Made by a program: the position numbers and the translations under genes. From an uncultured Spirochaetaceae bacterium (GTDB lineage: Bacteria; Spirochaetota; Spirochaetia; Sphaerochaetales; Sphaerochaetaceae), in contig CALXKU010000010.1 in NCBI GenBank assembly GCA_944389025.1, positions 22,523 through 86,522 on the forward strand: DNA of 64,000 nucleotides. Reading direction: 5' to 3'. The notes under the pieces are model-generated. The model searched no databases. It was not told where the DNA came from and worked only from the letters and a program-made list of their open reading frames with translations. This document shows positions 34,248 through 42,770 of the stretch, one piece after another (position 1 is the first letter of the stretch; the number at the start of each line of letters is the position of its first letter).

Positions 34248-34271
34248 AAGCCTGAGAAAGTGTGCTATCAT
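34244..34271 (+). promoter_or_regulatory. Promoter of the exported-protein/hexokinase operon
   Basis: TTGAAA (34244-34249), 16 bases, TATCAT (34266-34271). The TGA stop of the GH3 gene is inside the -35 box. Transcription would start near 34278, so an ATG at 34270 is not usable. Confidence 0.6.
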
Positions 34272-34302
34272 GAAAGCTAGGTTTTCCGGAGGACCGGTGG
34301 TC

Positions 34303-34941
34303 ATGAAGAGACGTATTCTTTTCCTCGCCATTCTGACTGTCTTCTGTTGCTCTATTCTGTCTTCGATAAGTATCAGGGATACTGATACCGCTTTGTCATC
34401 AGCTCTTGATGGAACGATAGCTGCGGTTGCATCCGTGGTCTCGGATCCTCCAATCCCCCTGCAAGGGGTCTCTTTCGAGTATTCGGACTCTGGAATCCCG
34501 TGGCGTCTAATTTTCACGCGTTCAGATATCTCCACATTCCTTGAATCCCTCTCTTTCTCTGGGGAGAACAGGAGAAGCTGGTATGAGACTCTGCTTGATC
34601 AGGACAAATCTGCGTTCATCCCCTGTCGGGTTCGTGCTATCACCTATCTTGAGAGTTCTGGTTATGCCCGTAATGATGTCATATTGGATGGGACGATCAC
34701 TCTCGACCTTGATAAGGCTGAGAACCTTGCTCTTCTAGAGTGCTCATCATCCTGGAGCGGCCTTGATATGCCGCTTTCAATCAGCCTGATAGTAAGCGGT
34801 AGCAGGCTCGAGCAATCGGTCATCATCGAAGGCGATATTGAAATTATCGGTGGCACTGATTCCAAGATTACGGTATACTCAGAGAATCTAATGCTTAACG
34901 GGGAGAATATCAGTTTTTCTCCGTTTGAGATTTCTTATTGA
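34303..34941 (+). CDS. Exported protein of unknown function
   Basis: A 212-residue protein. The start at 34303 is chosen because it gives a clean signal peptide (KRRILFLAILTVFCCSILSS), follows GGAGG by ten bases, and is downstream of the predicted transcription start. A cysteine pair lies inside the signal core, but the context is not a good lipobox. The mature part is rich in serine with alternating hydrophobic strands (NDVILDGTITLDLDK, MPLSISLIVSGSRLEQSVII). I do not recognise a family. It sits 15 bases before hexokinase in the same apparent operon. Confidence 0.6.
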   Translation: MKRRILFLAILTVFCCSILSSISIRDTDTALSSALDGTIAAVASVVSDPPIPLQGVSFEYSDSGIPWRLIFTRSDISTFLESLSFSGENRRSWYETLLDQDKSAFIPCRVRAITYLESSGYARNDVILDGTITLDLDKAENLALLECSSSWSGLDMPLSISLIVSGSRLEQSVIIEGDIEIIGGTDSKITVYSENLMLNGENISFSPFEISY

Positions 34942-34956
34942 CAAGGAGAATTGCCG

Positions 34957-36252
34957 ATGTCCGACAAGGTTGATGATTTTCTTACCCGTCATATGATCAA
35001 GGCGGAAACTGTTAATGATGACGAGGTCCTTTCTTTCTTCATGAGCGAGATGGAAAAAGGACTTAACGGGGAGAAGAGCAGTCTTCAGATGATTCCCACC
35101 TACTGCTCTCTCAACAGCAGCATAAAGGCGGGAGACAAGGTCATCGTTCTTGATGCGGGTGGAACGAATTTCAGAACATGTCTGGTAACGTTCAATGATA
35201 ATCTCGAGCCGGAAATCAGCGATTTCAAAAAAGTGGGCATGCCGGGAGTCAAGGAGGAGGTCAGTGCAAAGGAGTTCTTCTCCATCCTTGCGGATAACGT
35301 TGAGCGTCTTATCGATAAATCCGACAAGATCGGTTTCTGCTTCTCATACGCGGCAAAGATAACAGAGGATCACGATGGCATTCCATTGATGTTCTCAAAG
35401 GAAATCAAAGCGCCGGAGGTGATTGGGAAGCCTATCGGAGCATCTCTTCTCAAAGAACTTGAAGAGAGGGGGTATGATGTCTCAAAGAAGAAAGTATCCG
35501 TTGTGAATGATACTGTTGCAACCCTTCTTGCTACGAAGGCAAAATGTTCTGATATCTGTTCGGGGTATATCGGATTCATACTTGGAACCGGTACAAACAC
35601 GGCTTATGCCGAGCTTAACAGGAATATCGGGAAGATAAGCAGCGCAGAGCCTGAGGAGCGTCAGATAATCAACGTTGAATCCGGTGATATGCACATTGAG
35701 CTTGGAGATATAGATAAGGCGTTCATCGCGGGAACGAAGGATCCAGGAAGCTATTTCTTTGAGAAGGCCATCAGCGGTGCCTATCTTGGACCATTCAGCC
35801 ATCGTGTGATTGAAGAGGCTGTCAAGGAGGGTGTTTTATCCTCCGGCTTTGGAGGGAGGTTCTCAAAAATATCCACCCTCTCTACCACATACATGTCGAA
35901 CTATCTTGAAATGTGTCACAATCCTGATTACGTTCTTGTTTCCCTTCTCGATAACGAGGAGGATGCTTCCGCTCTATTCAGAATTCTTGATGCCATTATT
36001 GAAAGAGCTGCTAAGCTTACGGCGATCAACCTCACAGCTGCTGTTCTTAAGAGCGGGCTTGGAAGCGAGCCGAGATATCCTGTTCTTATAAATGCCGATG
36101 GGACGACGTTCTATAAGACGGAGAATCTCGAATTCTATACGAGAAAATACCTTTTCGATATTCTTTTAAAGAAACATCACCGATATGTCAGGATAGTTAA
36201 TGTTCCAGACAGCCCTGTCTATGGAGCTGCCATTGCCGGGTGCTCCGTATAA
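34957..36252 (+). CDS. Hexokinase (eukaryote-type family)
   Basis: A 431-residue sugar kinase of the hexokinase family otherwise best known from eukaryotes, rather than the bacterial ROK glucokinase. Seen: the phosphate-binding DAGGTNFRTCLV near residue 65, the sugar-binding region FCFSYAAKI, the second phosphate motif VNDTVATLLATK, and the GFILGTGTNTAYAE segment. It phosphorylates glucose or related hexoses with ATP. The start at 34957 has AAGGAG eight bases upstream. Its stop abuts the ATG of the next gene, so hexokinase, a pyridoxal-kinase-like gene and a nucleosidase-like gene form an operon. Such hexokinases occur in spirochaetes and Bacteroidetes. Confidence 0.92.
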   Translation: MSDKVDDFLTRHMIKAETVNDDEVLSFFMSEMEKGLNGEKSSLQMIPTYCSLNSSIKAGDKVIVLDAGGTNFRTCLVTFNDNLEPEISDFKKVGMPGVKEEVSAKEFFSILADNVERLIDKSDKIGFCFSYAAKITEDHDGIPLMFSKEIKAPEVIGKPIGASLLKELEERGYDVSKKKVSVVNDTVATLLATKAKCSDICSGYIGFILGTGTNTAYAELNRNIGKISSAEPEERQIINVESGDMHIELGDIDKAFIAGTKDPGSYFFEKAISGAYLGPFSHRVIEEAVKEGVLSSGFGGRFSKISTLSTTYMSNYLEMCHNPDYVLVSLLDNEEDASALFRILDAIIERAAKLTAINLTAAVLKSGLGSEPRYPVLINADGTTFYKTENLEFYTRKYLFDILLKKHHRYVRIVNVPDSPVYGAAIAGCSV

Positions 36253-37071
36253 ATGAGCAGGATAATCGCAATCCATGATCTCAGCCTCTGGTCCAAGTCG
36301 AGCCTCTCTGTGGTTCTGCCTGTACTGGAGGCGATGAATCATGAGGTCTTCATCCTTCCTACGACGATTTTAAGCACTCAGAGCGACGGTTTTGAAAACC
36401 TTCTGGAAGTGGACATGTCAAAGAGCCTGGAATCTTTTTATGACAGGGTCAAGAGCTATGGCTATTCGTTTGACGCGGTATATTCGGGCTATCTTGGAAA
36501 GCCTGAGACCGTCAGTGCCGTGAAAAGAATAATGGAAAGAGAGAATGCTTTTTCCCTGGTGGATCCGGTGCTGGGAGATAATGGACAGCTTTACCAGGGG
36601 CTTGGGAAAGAGAATATCAGCTCTCTTCTTACTCTGGTTGGAAAGGCGGATGTGATAACTCCGAACATTACGGAGGCTGCGTTGCTGACTGGCCTTAATA
36701 TGCAGAGCTCATACTCAAACCCTGAAATCAAAACCCTCGTTTCAAAGCTCCGTGAAATCGGGCCTGAGAGGGGAATCATAACTTCCGTTCCACTTTCCCT
36801 CGGTAAGCTTTCAAACATAGCATATGATGCGGATGAGATCAGGATTTTCGCTTTTGAGGATCTTGCTGTCTCATATCCCGGAAGCGGGGATCTTTTCGCC
36901 TCCCTCTTTATATCAATATTCCTTTCGGGATACTCCTTTTTCCCTTCCGTCAAAATGAGCGGAGAGATCACAAGCCGAGCAATACGCTATGCAAAAGAGA
37001 GTGAGAGGGAGCGGCGTATGGGAATAAGCCTCATTCCTGTGATGGAGGACATCAGGAAGGTTACATTATGA
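36253..37071 (+). CDS. Pyridoxamine/pyridoxal kinase-like (PfkB/ribokinase fold)
   Basis: A 272-residue kinase resembling PdxY/PdxK, which phosphorylate B6 vitamers to support PLP enzymes. Seen: an N-terminal IIAIHDLSLWSKSSLSVVLPVLEAMNHEV where PdxK has a QSHV-like motif, DAVYSGYLGKPETV, VDPVLGDNG, the VITPNITEAALLTG segment, and the anion hole/base motif YPGSGDLFAS with its catalytic aspartate. The starting ATG follows the hexokinase stop immediately, and the end overlaps the next gene by four bases. A related hydroxymethylpyrimidine kinase role cannot be excluded from motifs alone. Confidence 0.8.
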   Translation: MSRIIAIHDLSLWSKSSLSVVLPVLEAMNHEVFILPTTILSTQSDGFENLLEVDMSKSLESFYDRVKSYGYSFDAVYSGYLGKPETVSAVKRIMERENAFSLVDPVLGDNGQLYQGLGKENISSLLTLVGKADVITPNITEAALLTGLNMQSSYSNPEIKTLVSKLREIGPERGIITSVPLSLGKLSNIAYDADEIRIFAFEDLAVSYPGSGDLFASLFISIFLSGYSFFPSVKMSGEITSRAIRYAKESERERRMGISLIPVMEDIRKVTL

Positions 37072-37628
37072 AGGCCCTGATAGTAGCAAGCAGCAGGGAA
37101 GAGCTCAAACCTTTCAAAGATCAGAGATGCATAAAAGTTGCATCCGGTGTCGGCCTTGTGCTTGCAGCCGTAGAGACGATGAGGGCAATAGTCGAGTACT
37201 GTCCAGATATCGTTATAAGCGTTGGAAGCGCAGGTGCGATGAACCCTTCTTACAATATAGGTGATGTGCTTTCTTTCAGCTCTGTCAGCAATGCCGACCA
37301 GAATCTGAGCTCTTTCCATCTTCCAAGATTTTCAACATTGAAAAAAGACGGCTCAACCCTTGGCTCTATCAGTCTTTCAAGCGTAGGGGGTGCTCTCCTT
37401 TCTTCCTCAACTTTCGCCTCAAGGCGTGTTGACGGCTATGATGCTTCCGATATGGAAGGCTATGCCGTTGCTCTTGCCGCTTCAAGCTTCAATATAAGAG
37501 CTGCCGCATTCAAGCTGATTACGGATATCGTTGGAGAGAAGCCTTACATTGCGGACTATAGGAGAATTCTCAGAGAAGGCAGGATGAAGCTTGAGAGTGA
37601 GGTAATGTCATACATTGATAGCCTCTAA
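37068..37628 (+). CDS. Short nucleoside phosphorylase/nucleosidase-family protein (MTAN-like)
   Basis: A 186-residue protein resembling 5'-methylthioadenosine/S-adenosylhomocysteine nucleosidase. Seen: ASGVGLVLAAVETMRAI, VISVGSAGAMNPSYNIGDVL, the ribose-binding DMEGYAVALAA, and a C-terminal KLITDIV that keeps the catalytic aspartate. The usual length is about 230 residues; the middle (purine-site loops between residues 85 and 125) is shortened. Thus the fold is likely, but substrate and even activity are uncertain. It could be a nucleosidase for a different purine, or futalosine-related. Overlaps the pyridoxal-kinase-like gene by four bases. Confidence 0.7.
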   Translation: MKALIVASSREELKPFKDQRCIKVASGVGLVLAAVETMRAIVEYCPDIVISVGSAGAMNPSYNIGDVLSFSSVSNADQNLSSFHLPRFSTLKKDGSTLGSISLSSVGGALLSSSTFASRRVDGYDASDMEGYAVALAASSFNIRAAAFKLITDIVGEKPYIADYRRILREGRMKLESEVMSYIDSL

Positions 37629-37685
37629 TCATTCCGAATATGGATTGTAATAATCAAATTAATTTTTGTATTGGGCATTAATAAT

Positions 37686-37704
37686 GGCAGGCACTTGGCC
37701 TGCC
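37686..37704 (-). terminator. Hairpin downstream of pyk
   Basis: GGCAGGC-five bases-GCCTGCC, a perfect seven-bp stem between the convergent nucleosidase-like and pyk genes. On the minus strand it is followed by ATTATTAAT rather than a pure U-run, so it is a moderate terminator candidate. Confidence 0.55.
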
Positions 37705-37713
37705 TGAATGGAA

Positions 37714-39129
37714 TCATAGGTAGGTTATCTGCATCGTATCCGCATACTGGTATCCCGTCATGCTTCCAGAGATGATGATGGCAAGTTCTCCTTTCTCTAT
37801 CACATTGGTACTCAGAGCAAGCTTGATGGAGTTCTTCTTCATTTCCACTGTGTCATCCGTGTAAGGTGCGAGAAGGGGATATACTCCGAACTGGAGGCGT
37901 AGCTGCCTGCATGCCTTCTCGTTCGTGACACATGCGATTATCGGGGCCTCAGGACGATAGAATGATGTGAGAAGCGCGGTCCTTCCGGTTGCCGACATGC
38001 AGATTATCGCCTTCGCATCAAGAAAGTAGGAGGCATCAACGCTCGCGCTTGCAATAGTGTTCGGAATGTCCTCGCTGAGCTTGAGCTGGCTTGAGAAGAA
38101 ACGCTCCTTGTTATTGATCTGGTCCTCCGTGTATTTCGCAATGGAAGCCATCGTACGAACGGCCTCGACGGGGTATTTACCGGCTGCTGTCTCTCCGCTG
38201 AGCATCAGGCAGGTTGTCCCATCGTATATGGCGTTTGCAACATCGGATACCTCAGCCCTTGTCGGACGGGGATGTTCTGTCATGCTTTCAAGCATCTGGG
38301 TCGCAGTCACTACAAGCTTTCCGCTCTTGTAACATTTCTCGATTATCCTCTTCTGTATGCTCGGCAGTTCCCTGAAGGGTATCTCAACGCCCATGTCTCC
38401 GCGGGCTACCATCACCCCGTCCGCAATCTCAATTATCTGGTCCAGATTGTCCACACCCTTCTGGTTCTCGATCTTGGCAATTATCTTTATCTGCTCGCCG
38501 CCATTGACATTCAGAAGCTTTCTCAGCTTCCTGACATCCTCAATACCACGTACGAAACTTGCCGCTATATAGTCGACATCCATCTTGATTCCGAAGAGGA
38601 TGTCCTCCCTGTCTTTTTCAGAGATGTAGTTCTGGTCGATTTCAACCCCGGGAACGTTTATGCTCTTATGGTTGCTTATCTTCCCTCCGTTCTTAACACG
38701 GCAGATGAGATCGTTTCCCTTGATGCTTTCAACAGTCATTGACACGAGGCCATCATCGATGAGAATCTCATCTCCGGCTTTTACATCCTCAGACATGTAC
38801 GGGAATGTGACGCTGACACCATCCTTGTTGCCTACGACATCTGCGGATGCATAGAGAGTGAACGTCTGACCTTCTTCAAGGATTACGGAGCCATTCTCGA
38901 AATCCCTGACCCTTATCTCTGGCCCCTTGGTATCAAGTATCAGCGGAATCTGCTGCTTTAGCTCCTTGCTAATCCTTTTAACCCTGTCCATTCTTGCCTT
39001 GTGCTCATCATATGAGCCATGCGAGAAATTGAACCTTGCGGCATCCATTCCAGCAAGTATCAGTTCCCTGATCTTCTCATCCGAGTCCACGCTTGGACCC
39101 ATGGTGCAAATTATCTTAGTCTGTCTCAT
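37714..39129 (-). CDS. pyk: Pyruvate kinase
   Basis: A 471-residue glycolytic enzyme making ATP and pyruvate from phosphoenolpyruvate and ADP. Seen: KIICTMGPS at the N-terminus, RFNFSHGSYDEH, DTKGPEIRV, the metal/substrate motif IIAKIENQKGVDNL followed by GVMVARGDMGVEIPF, and TATQMLESMTEHPRPTRAE. The C-terminal domain is of normal length, without an extra phosphohistidine domain. The start at 39129 is fixed by GAGGG five bases upstream and by the family N-terminus; an in-frame extension of 27 residues is not supported. Convergent with the nucleosidase-like gene. Confidence 0.97.
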   Translation of the reverse strand: MRQTKIICTMGPSVDSDEKIRELILAGMDAARFNFSHGSYDEHKARMDRVKRISKELKQQIPLILDTKGPEIRVRDFENGSVILEEGQTFTLYASADVVGNKDGVSVTFPYMSEDVKAGDEILIDDGLVSMTVESIKGNDLICRVKNGGKISNHKSINVPGVEIDQNYISEKDREDILFGIKMDVDYIAASFVRGIEDVRKLRKLLNVNGGEQIKIIAKIENQKGVDNLDQIIEIADGVMVARGDMGVEIPFRELPSIQKRIIEKCYKSGKLVVTATQMLESMTEHPRPTRAEVSDVANAIYDGTTCLMLSGETAAGKYPVEAVRTMASIAKYTEDQINNKERFFSSQLKLSEDIPNTIASASVDASYFLDAKAIICMSATGRTALLTSFYRPEAPIIACVTNEKACRQLRLQFGVYPLLAPYTDDTVEMKKNSIKLALSTNVIEKGELAIIISGSMTGYQYADTMQITYL

Positions 39130-39206
39130 AATATCCCTCAGCATAATGCTAGCACAAAATGAAAATGAAGTAAGCAGAAAATTGGTTTTTAAGAGGCAAG
39201 ATAATT

Positions 39207-39299
39207 TCATTTTTGTGCTGAAGTCTTTTTATGTTTCTCAATTGTGGTATCAGATTTTAAAGTTAATTCATTTGCAATCCTTACTAATATAATTCTCAT
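39207..39299 (-). CDS. Possible 30-residue small ORF in the pyk leader region
   Basis: Minus strand: an ATG five bases after AAAGG opens a 30-codon frame (MRIILVRIANELTLKSD...) ending TGA. It lies in the 248-base gap between pyk and the patatin-like gene, upstream of pyk, with a TATAAT at 39327-39332 further upstream. The rest of the gap is AT-rich with short TAATTA-type repeats, including a weak stem at 39376-39396 spanning the patatin stop. The frame could be chance; composition alone does not prove coding. Confidence 0.2.
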   Translation of the reverse strand: MRIILVRIANELTLKSDTTIEKHKKTSAQK

Positions 39300-39377
39300 C
39301 TTACCTTTCAATTACATATATGGAGAATTATAGTGGGGTAAATATGTCTAATTACTGTATACACAAAGATATATAAA

Positions 39378-40529
39378 TTAGTAATTGTGACTAATTAAAG
39401 GAAGAGAACCTGATGTCTCTGATAGCCTTATGTTATCAAAACCTTTCTTTCCGGTCATCTCATCCACAAAGAGTGCTATCTCATCCTTCTTTGCATCATA
39501 TGCTCTTTTCCCGCCTTCCAGAAGTGTCATGATGCTCTCCTTGGATGTGTCATCGAGGGCTATCCTTTTTTCGGAAATTGGCGAGTGTATGCGTAGATAG
39601 CTTACATCACTCATGTTCCGTATCTCATCGGAAACAAGACTCTCCTGCGCGTTCGAATAGATTTTCGTGATGTTCATCAACCAAGGGGCGGCCCCTCCGG
39701 CCGTCTTTCCGGGATCGAACGAGAAGGCCCTCTTGCATGTTGAGAGCGAGAGAATGTGAAACTCATCAGCTTCGGGATAAAGTTTTTTCGCCTCGATGTA
39801 TGCGATCATTGCGGGGTTGTTAGCCACAAGGCCGCCATCGGATAGTGTCAGCTCATCTCCGCTCTCCCTGTCTTTGGTGTGATAGGGTGGAAAATAGAGC
39901 GGGGCTGCCGTTGATGCTCTTGCCGCCTCCCTCATGAGAAAACCGTGGCTCTCGTAGCTCTTAAAAAGAAAAGGTCGCGTTCTTATCGGATCGTAGGAAA
40001 CTGCAATGGTTGGAACTAGCAGACTGTCAAGTCTCGCATCTCCGAGATACTCAGAGAGGAACGTCTCGAACGGTCTTATATCATATTTCTGTTGGAATAT
40101 CTGGTTGAATACGCTCAAAACGGATTTGGGAAAGATCCTCTCGCCATGTCTGAGGTAGATGTCAAGAAGTGAGGATGGTGCGGTAGATGGCATGATATAG
40201 CCCTCAAAACGGCTCTCAGGCCTTCTGAATAACCCCTTTTTCTCCGTCGTATAAACGGGATAGGGCTCAGCCTCCTCTTTGATCAGGTTTCCTGTTCCTC
40301 CCGGAGCTGTGAGGCCGAGCGCGAGAAGGGCTCCTGTGCTCGTTCCTGCCACGAGGTCGAAGAATGAGTATAGGGGTCTTCTTATGCCTTTTTCTTTAAG
40401 CAGCTCGTCAAGACGCGAGATTACGTATGCGGGAATGATTCCACGCATGCCACCTCCGTCTATTGATAGAATGTACCTTATCTCTTTTTCTCTCTCTTCC
40501 TTGAAGAGCAGATTAGCAAGTTTACCCAT
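39378..40529 (-). CDS. Patatin-like phospholipase
   Basis: A 383-residue lipid acyl hydrolase of the patatin family. The oxyanion-hole motif DGGGMRG is near residue 25, the nucleophile serine is in GTSTG near residue 67, and the catalytic aspartate is probably in SDGGLVANNPA near residue 230. There is no signal peptide, so it is probably cytoplasmic and may act on membrane lipids. A weak AGGA lies just before the ATG. The gene is divergent from the radical SAM gene with 22 bases between starts, so their promoters must overlap. Confidence 0.9.
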   Translation of the reverse strand: MGKLANLLFKEEREKEIRYILSIDGGGMRGIIPAYVISRLDELLKEKGIRRPLYSFFDLVAGTSTGALLALGLTAPGGTGNLIKEEAEPYPVYTTEKKGLFRRPESRFEGYIMPSTAPSSLLDIYLRHGERIFPKSVLSVFNQIFQQKYDIRPFETFLSEYLGDARLDSLLVPTIAVSYDPIRTRPFLFKSYESHGFLMREAARASTAAPLYFPPYHTKDRESGDELTLSDGGLVANNPAMIAYIEAKKLYPEADEFHILSLSTCKRAFSFDPGKTAGGAAPWLMNITKIYSNAQESLVSDEIRNMSDVSYLRIHSPISEKRIALDDTSKESIMTLLEGGKRAYDAKKDEIALFVDEMTGKKGFDNIRLSETSGSLPLISHNY

Positions 40530-40551
40530 TTCCTATTAATTGATAATATCT

Positions 40552-41502
40552 ATGGCGGGGAGGGTCAAGAAGTTGGATTATACTAATTGCATGCTGTGTC
40601 CGAACGGCTGTGCTGTTGATAGGACAAGAGGAGAGCGAGGAGTCTGCAGAATGTCGGATAAGGTGAAAGTTGCCTGGTCCGGACTGCATAAGGGGGAGGA
40701 ACCGCCTCTTGTAGGCTCTTATGGCTCAGGTATGATCTTTTTCACAGGTTGTCCGCTTCATTGCGCATACTGCCAGAACAGGCAGATCAGCGGTTCTGAC
40801 GGGATGGACATAGGCTATGAGGTAAGCGATGAGGAGCTTTCAGCGCTGATGCTCTCCTTGGAGCAGATGAAGGCATCCAGCATAAATCTTGTGACAGGAA
40901 CGCACTTCATCCCATCCATAAGGAGGGCGATTGTGATGGCACGCTCAAAAGGTCTCAGCCTTCCCATCGTGTGGAACTCCTCAGGCTATGAGAGCGTTGA
41001 TGCCCTTTCTGAGATCGATGATCTGATTGACATATATCTTCTTGACTGCAAGAGCCTGTCACGGAAGGTTTCTTCCATTTTCTGCGGCTCATCACGCTAT
41101 GCTGATGTGATAATCCCCGTAATGGATTACATAAAAGAGAGGCATCCGAAGACAGATCTTGATGCGATGAAAGGAACGATTTTACGCCATCTCGTATTTC
41201 CTGGGACAGTTTCTGCGACACGGAACTTTCTCAGGTATTTCGCATCACACTATAAGGACAGTTTCTTCCTCTCTCTGATGGTCCAGTTCGTTCCTCCGAA
41301 GATGGATGTCTCTTTCCCCGAGATGAACGATGAGGAGTATGACGGACTTGTAGAGCTGCTTGAAGAGCTCGATATCGATAACGGCTTCATGCAGGAAAGG
41401 GGAGATGATATCCTCTGGATTCCAGATTTTACAAAGGATGTCCCCTTCCCTGAGAATTTCGCCGTGGCAAATCCTTATTTCCTCTCTCTTAAGGGGAGAT
41501 AG
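40552..41502 (+). CDS. Radical SAM protein, PflX / pyruvate-formate-lyase-activating-enzyme-like
   Basis: A 316-residue radical SAM enzyme. The iron-sulfur motif CPLHCAYC is near residue 68, in FFTGCPLHCAYCQNRQIS. An N-terminal cysteine cluster (NCMLCPNGCAVDR, RGVCRM) is the hallmark of the PflX/MJ0808 group, whose members are annotated as PFL-activating homologues but whose substrates are mostly unproven. The start at 40552 (MAGRVKKLD) replaces an upstream TTG that adds four residues. No Shine-Dalgarno is visible. It overlaps the convergent pyrH gene by 14 bases. Confidence 0.82.
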   Translation: MAGRVKKLDYTNCMLCPNGCAVDRTRGERGVCRMSDKVKVAWSGLHKGEEPPLVGSYGSGMIFFTGCPLHCAYCQNRQISGSDGMDIGYEVSDEELSALMLSLEQMKASSINLVTGTHFIPSIRRAIVMARSKGLSLPIVWNSSGYESVDALSEIDDLIDIYLLDCKSLSRKVSSIFCGSSRYADVIIPVMDYIKERHPKTDLDAMKGTILRHLVFPGTVSATRNFLRYFASHYKDSFFLSLMVQFVPPKMDVSFPEMNDEEYDGLVELLEELDIDNGFMQERGDDILWIPDFTKDVPFPENFAVANPYFLSLKGR

Positions 41503-42178
41503 TCGTTCCCTCGAATGCCTTATCCTCCAGAATGGCTATGAGGTTTCCTATGTTCCTGCCGTCTGCGCAGATGACTCTCATTCCATCATCCTTGGCCATT
41601 TGGGAGGCTATCGGGTCAAACGGTGTATTCTTTCCCGGGCTCCACTCTGAGCCGACCATCTTTATGAAATCTTCCCAGCAGATGCTGTCCAGAGGCTTGG
41701 CATCCGGGTTCTTTTTAGGATCATCCGTATAAACCTTCTTTATGTTGCTCAGGTTTATAACCGTTTTCGCCCCGAATTTCCTTGCTAGGTATACGGCATC
41801 GGTATCTGTTGAGAAACCTGGTTTCCATCCCGCTGCAACGAGAACCTGGCCTTTGAATTCAAACTGCCCTGTTGGATCTGTTACGAGATCGTTTTCAACA
41901 TACTTAGAGAAGACCGCTTTAACGAGCGCACCGTTAAGGTGTGTCGCCCTAATTCCGAGCCAGTCCAGCTCATCTGAGCTCATAGCAGCATCGATTTCCC
42001 GTGCCGCCTTCTGATACTCTCTTGCGGGAGCTCCACCTCCGACTGTGAGTATGAGGCGTGCATCTTCATTTTTATCCAGATATTCCCCGATTGCCTCTCT
42101 GAAAGCTCTGAGGAAAGCCGAATCCACATTGTCCGGGGCTACGATTGAACCCCCAAGTGATAAAACTGTCGTTTTCAT
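41489..42178 (-). CDS. pyrH: UMP kinase (amino-acid-kinase fold)
   Basis: A 229-residue uridylate kinase converting UMP to UDP. Seen: the N-terminal LSLGGSIVAPD, TVGGGAPAREYQKAA, the KPGFSTDTDAVYLARKFGA core, VINLSNIKKVYTDDPKKNPDAK, and TPFDPIASQMAKDDG. It resembles the archaeal-type branch of UMP kinases more than the usual bacterial PyrH. The start at 42178 is chosen because TAGAAA ends eight bases before it with TTGCAA 16 bases further upstream, and no ribosome-binding site is seen: a leaderless candidate. It supplies the step after the pyr operon encoded at 57-63 kb. Confidence 0.9.
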   Translation of the reverse strand: MKTTVLSLGGSIVAPDNVDSAFLRAFREAIGEYLDKNEDARLILTVGGGAPAREYQKAAREIDAAMSSDELDWLGIRATHLNGALVKAVFSKYVENDLVTDPTGQFEFKGQVLVAAGWKPGFSTDTDAVYLARKFGAKTVINLSNIKKVYTDDPKKNPDAKPLDSICWEDFIKMVGSEWSPGKNTPFDPIASQMAKDDGMRVICADGRNIGNLIAILEDKAFEGTTISP

Positions 42179-42186
42179 ATCTGAAT

Positions 42187-42214
42187 TTTCTAACACATTT
42201 TCAACTTTTTGCAA
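42187..42214 (-). promoter_or_regulatory. pyrH promoter (leaderless type)
   Basis: Minus strand: TTGCAA (42209-42214), 16 bases, TAGAAA (42187-42192), eight bases, ATG at 42178. Confidence 0.45.
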
Positions 42215-42238
42215 CTAATAGGTAGGAGGAAATGGAAA

Positions 42239-42679
42239 ATGCAGAATTTAAACAGCATTTTACTGGAAGGGAATCTGCTATCGGATTCAAGACTTGTTGT
42301 AACCGCCCCCGAGGGTGAGAACTGGAAGAGCATGGTTAGATTCGATCTTGCCAGCCACAGGGTCTACAGGAACAGTCAGGGAGAGCAGAAGGATGAGGTG
42401 CTCATCATAGCATGCCTTGCTTTCGGAGATTTGGCCGAGCGCGTGCTGCCGATACTCAAAAGCGGTATGCAAGTAAGGGTTCTCGGACGGCTGAGATGTT
42501 CGAAATGGACGACGAAGGAGGGGGAGGAGAGAAAGAGTTTTGAGATCGTTGCCCAGCACGTCGAATTCAGGCGTAAGAAGAAAGGCAGGAAGAGCGAGGA
42601 AGAGGAGGTCACGCTTAGCGATGAAGGTATGAGCGGGGAGAGTGTTTCAGACAGCATCTTCCGCTATGAGTTCTACTGA
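42239..42679 (+). CDS. ssb: Single-stranded DNA-binding protein (SSB-like)
   Basis: A 146-residue OB-fold protein. It begins MQNLNSILLEGNLLSD and contains VRFDLASHRVYRNSQGEQKDEV, CLAFGDLAERVLPILKSGMQVRVLGRL and FEIVAQHVEF, the order of strands in SSB. The C-terminus is acidic and serine-rich but ends FRYEFY, not the usual DDDIPF-type tip that recruits repair partners, so partner binding may differ or this may be a second SSB. AGGAGG lies nine bases before the ATG. Divergent from pyrH. Confidence 0.85.
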   Translation: MQNLNSILLEGNLLSDSRLVVTAPEGENWKSMVRFDLASHRVYRNSQGEQKDEVLIIACLAFGDLAERVLPILKSGMQVRVLGRLRCSKWTTKEGEERKSFEIVAQHVEFRRKKKGRKSEEEEVTLSDEGMSGESVSDSIFRYEFY

Positions 42680-42686
42680 AAACAGG

Positions 42687-42713
42687 ATCCGGCTTCTTCT
42701 GAGGCCGGATTTC
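42687..42713 (+). terminator. Hairpin after ssb
   Basis: ATCCGGC-ten bases-GCCGGAT followed by TTCT. A good seven-bp stem with a weak U-run. Confidence 0.6.
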
Positions 42714-42739
42714 TATGAAAAGTCTTTCATTCCGCTTCC

Positions 42740-42769
42740 ACTCCTCCTATAATGAATGGTAGGAGGAGT
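42740..42769. promoter_or_regulatory. Perfect inverted repeat spanning the -10 box and Shine-Dalgarno of the thioredoxin-like gene
   Basis: ACTCCTCCTA (42740-42749) and TAGGAGGAGT (42760-42769) are perfect ten-base complements around a ten-base loop. The right arm contains the AGGAGG ribosome-binding site. A TATAAT -10 box (42748-42753) overlaps the left arm and loop; its -35 (TTTCAT) is poor. It could be an operator, or a hairpin that hides the ribosome-binding site only in read-through mRNA. Confidence 0.6.
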
Positions 42770-42770
42770 T

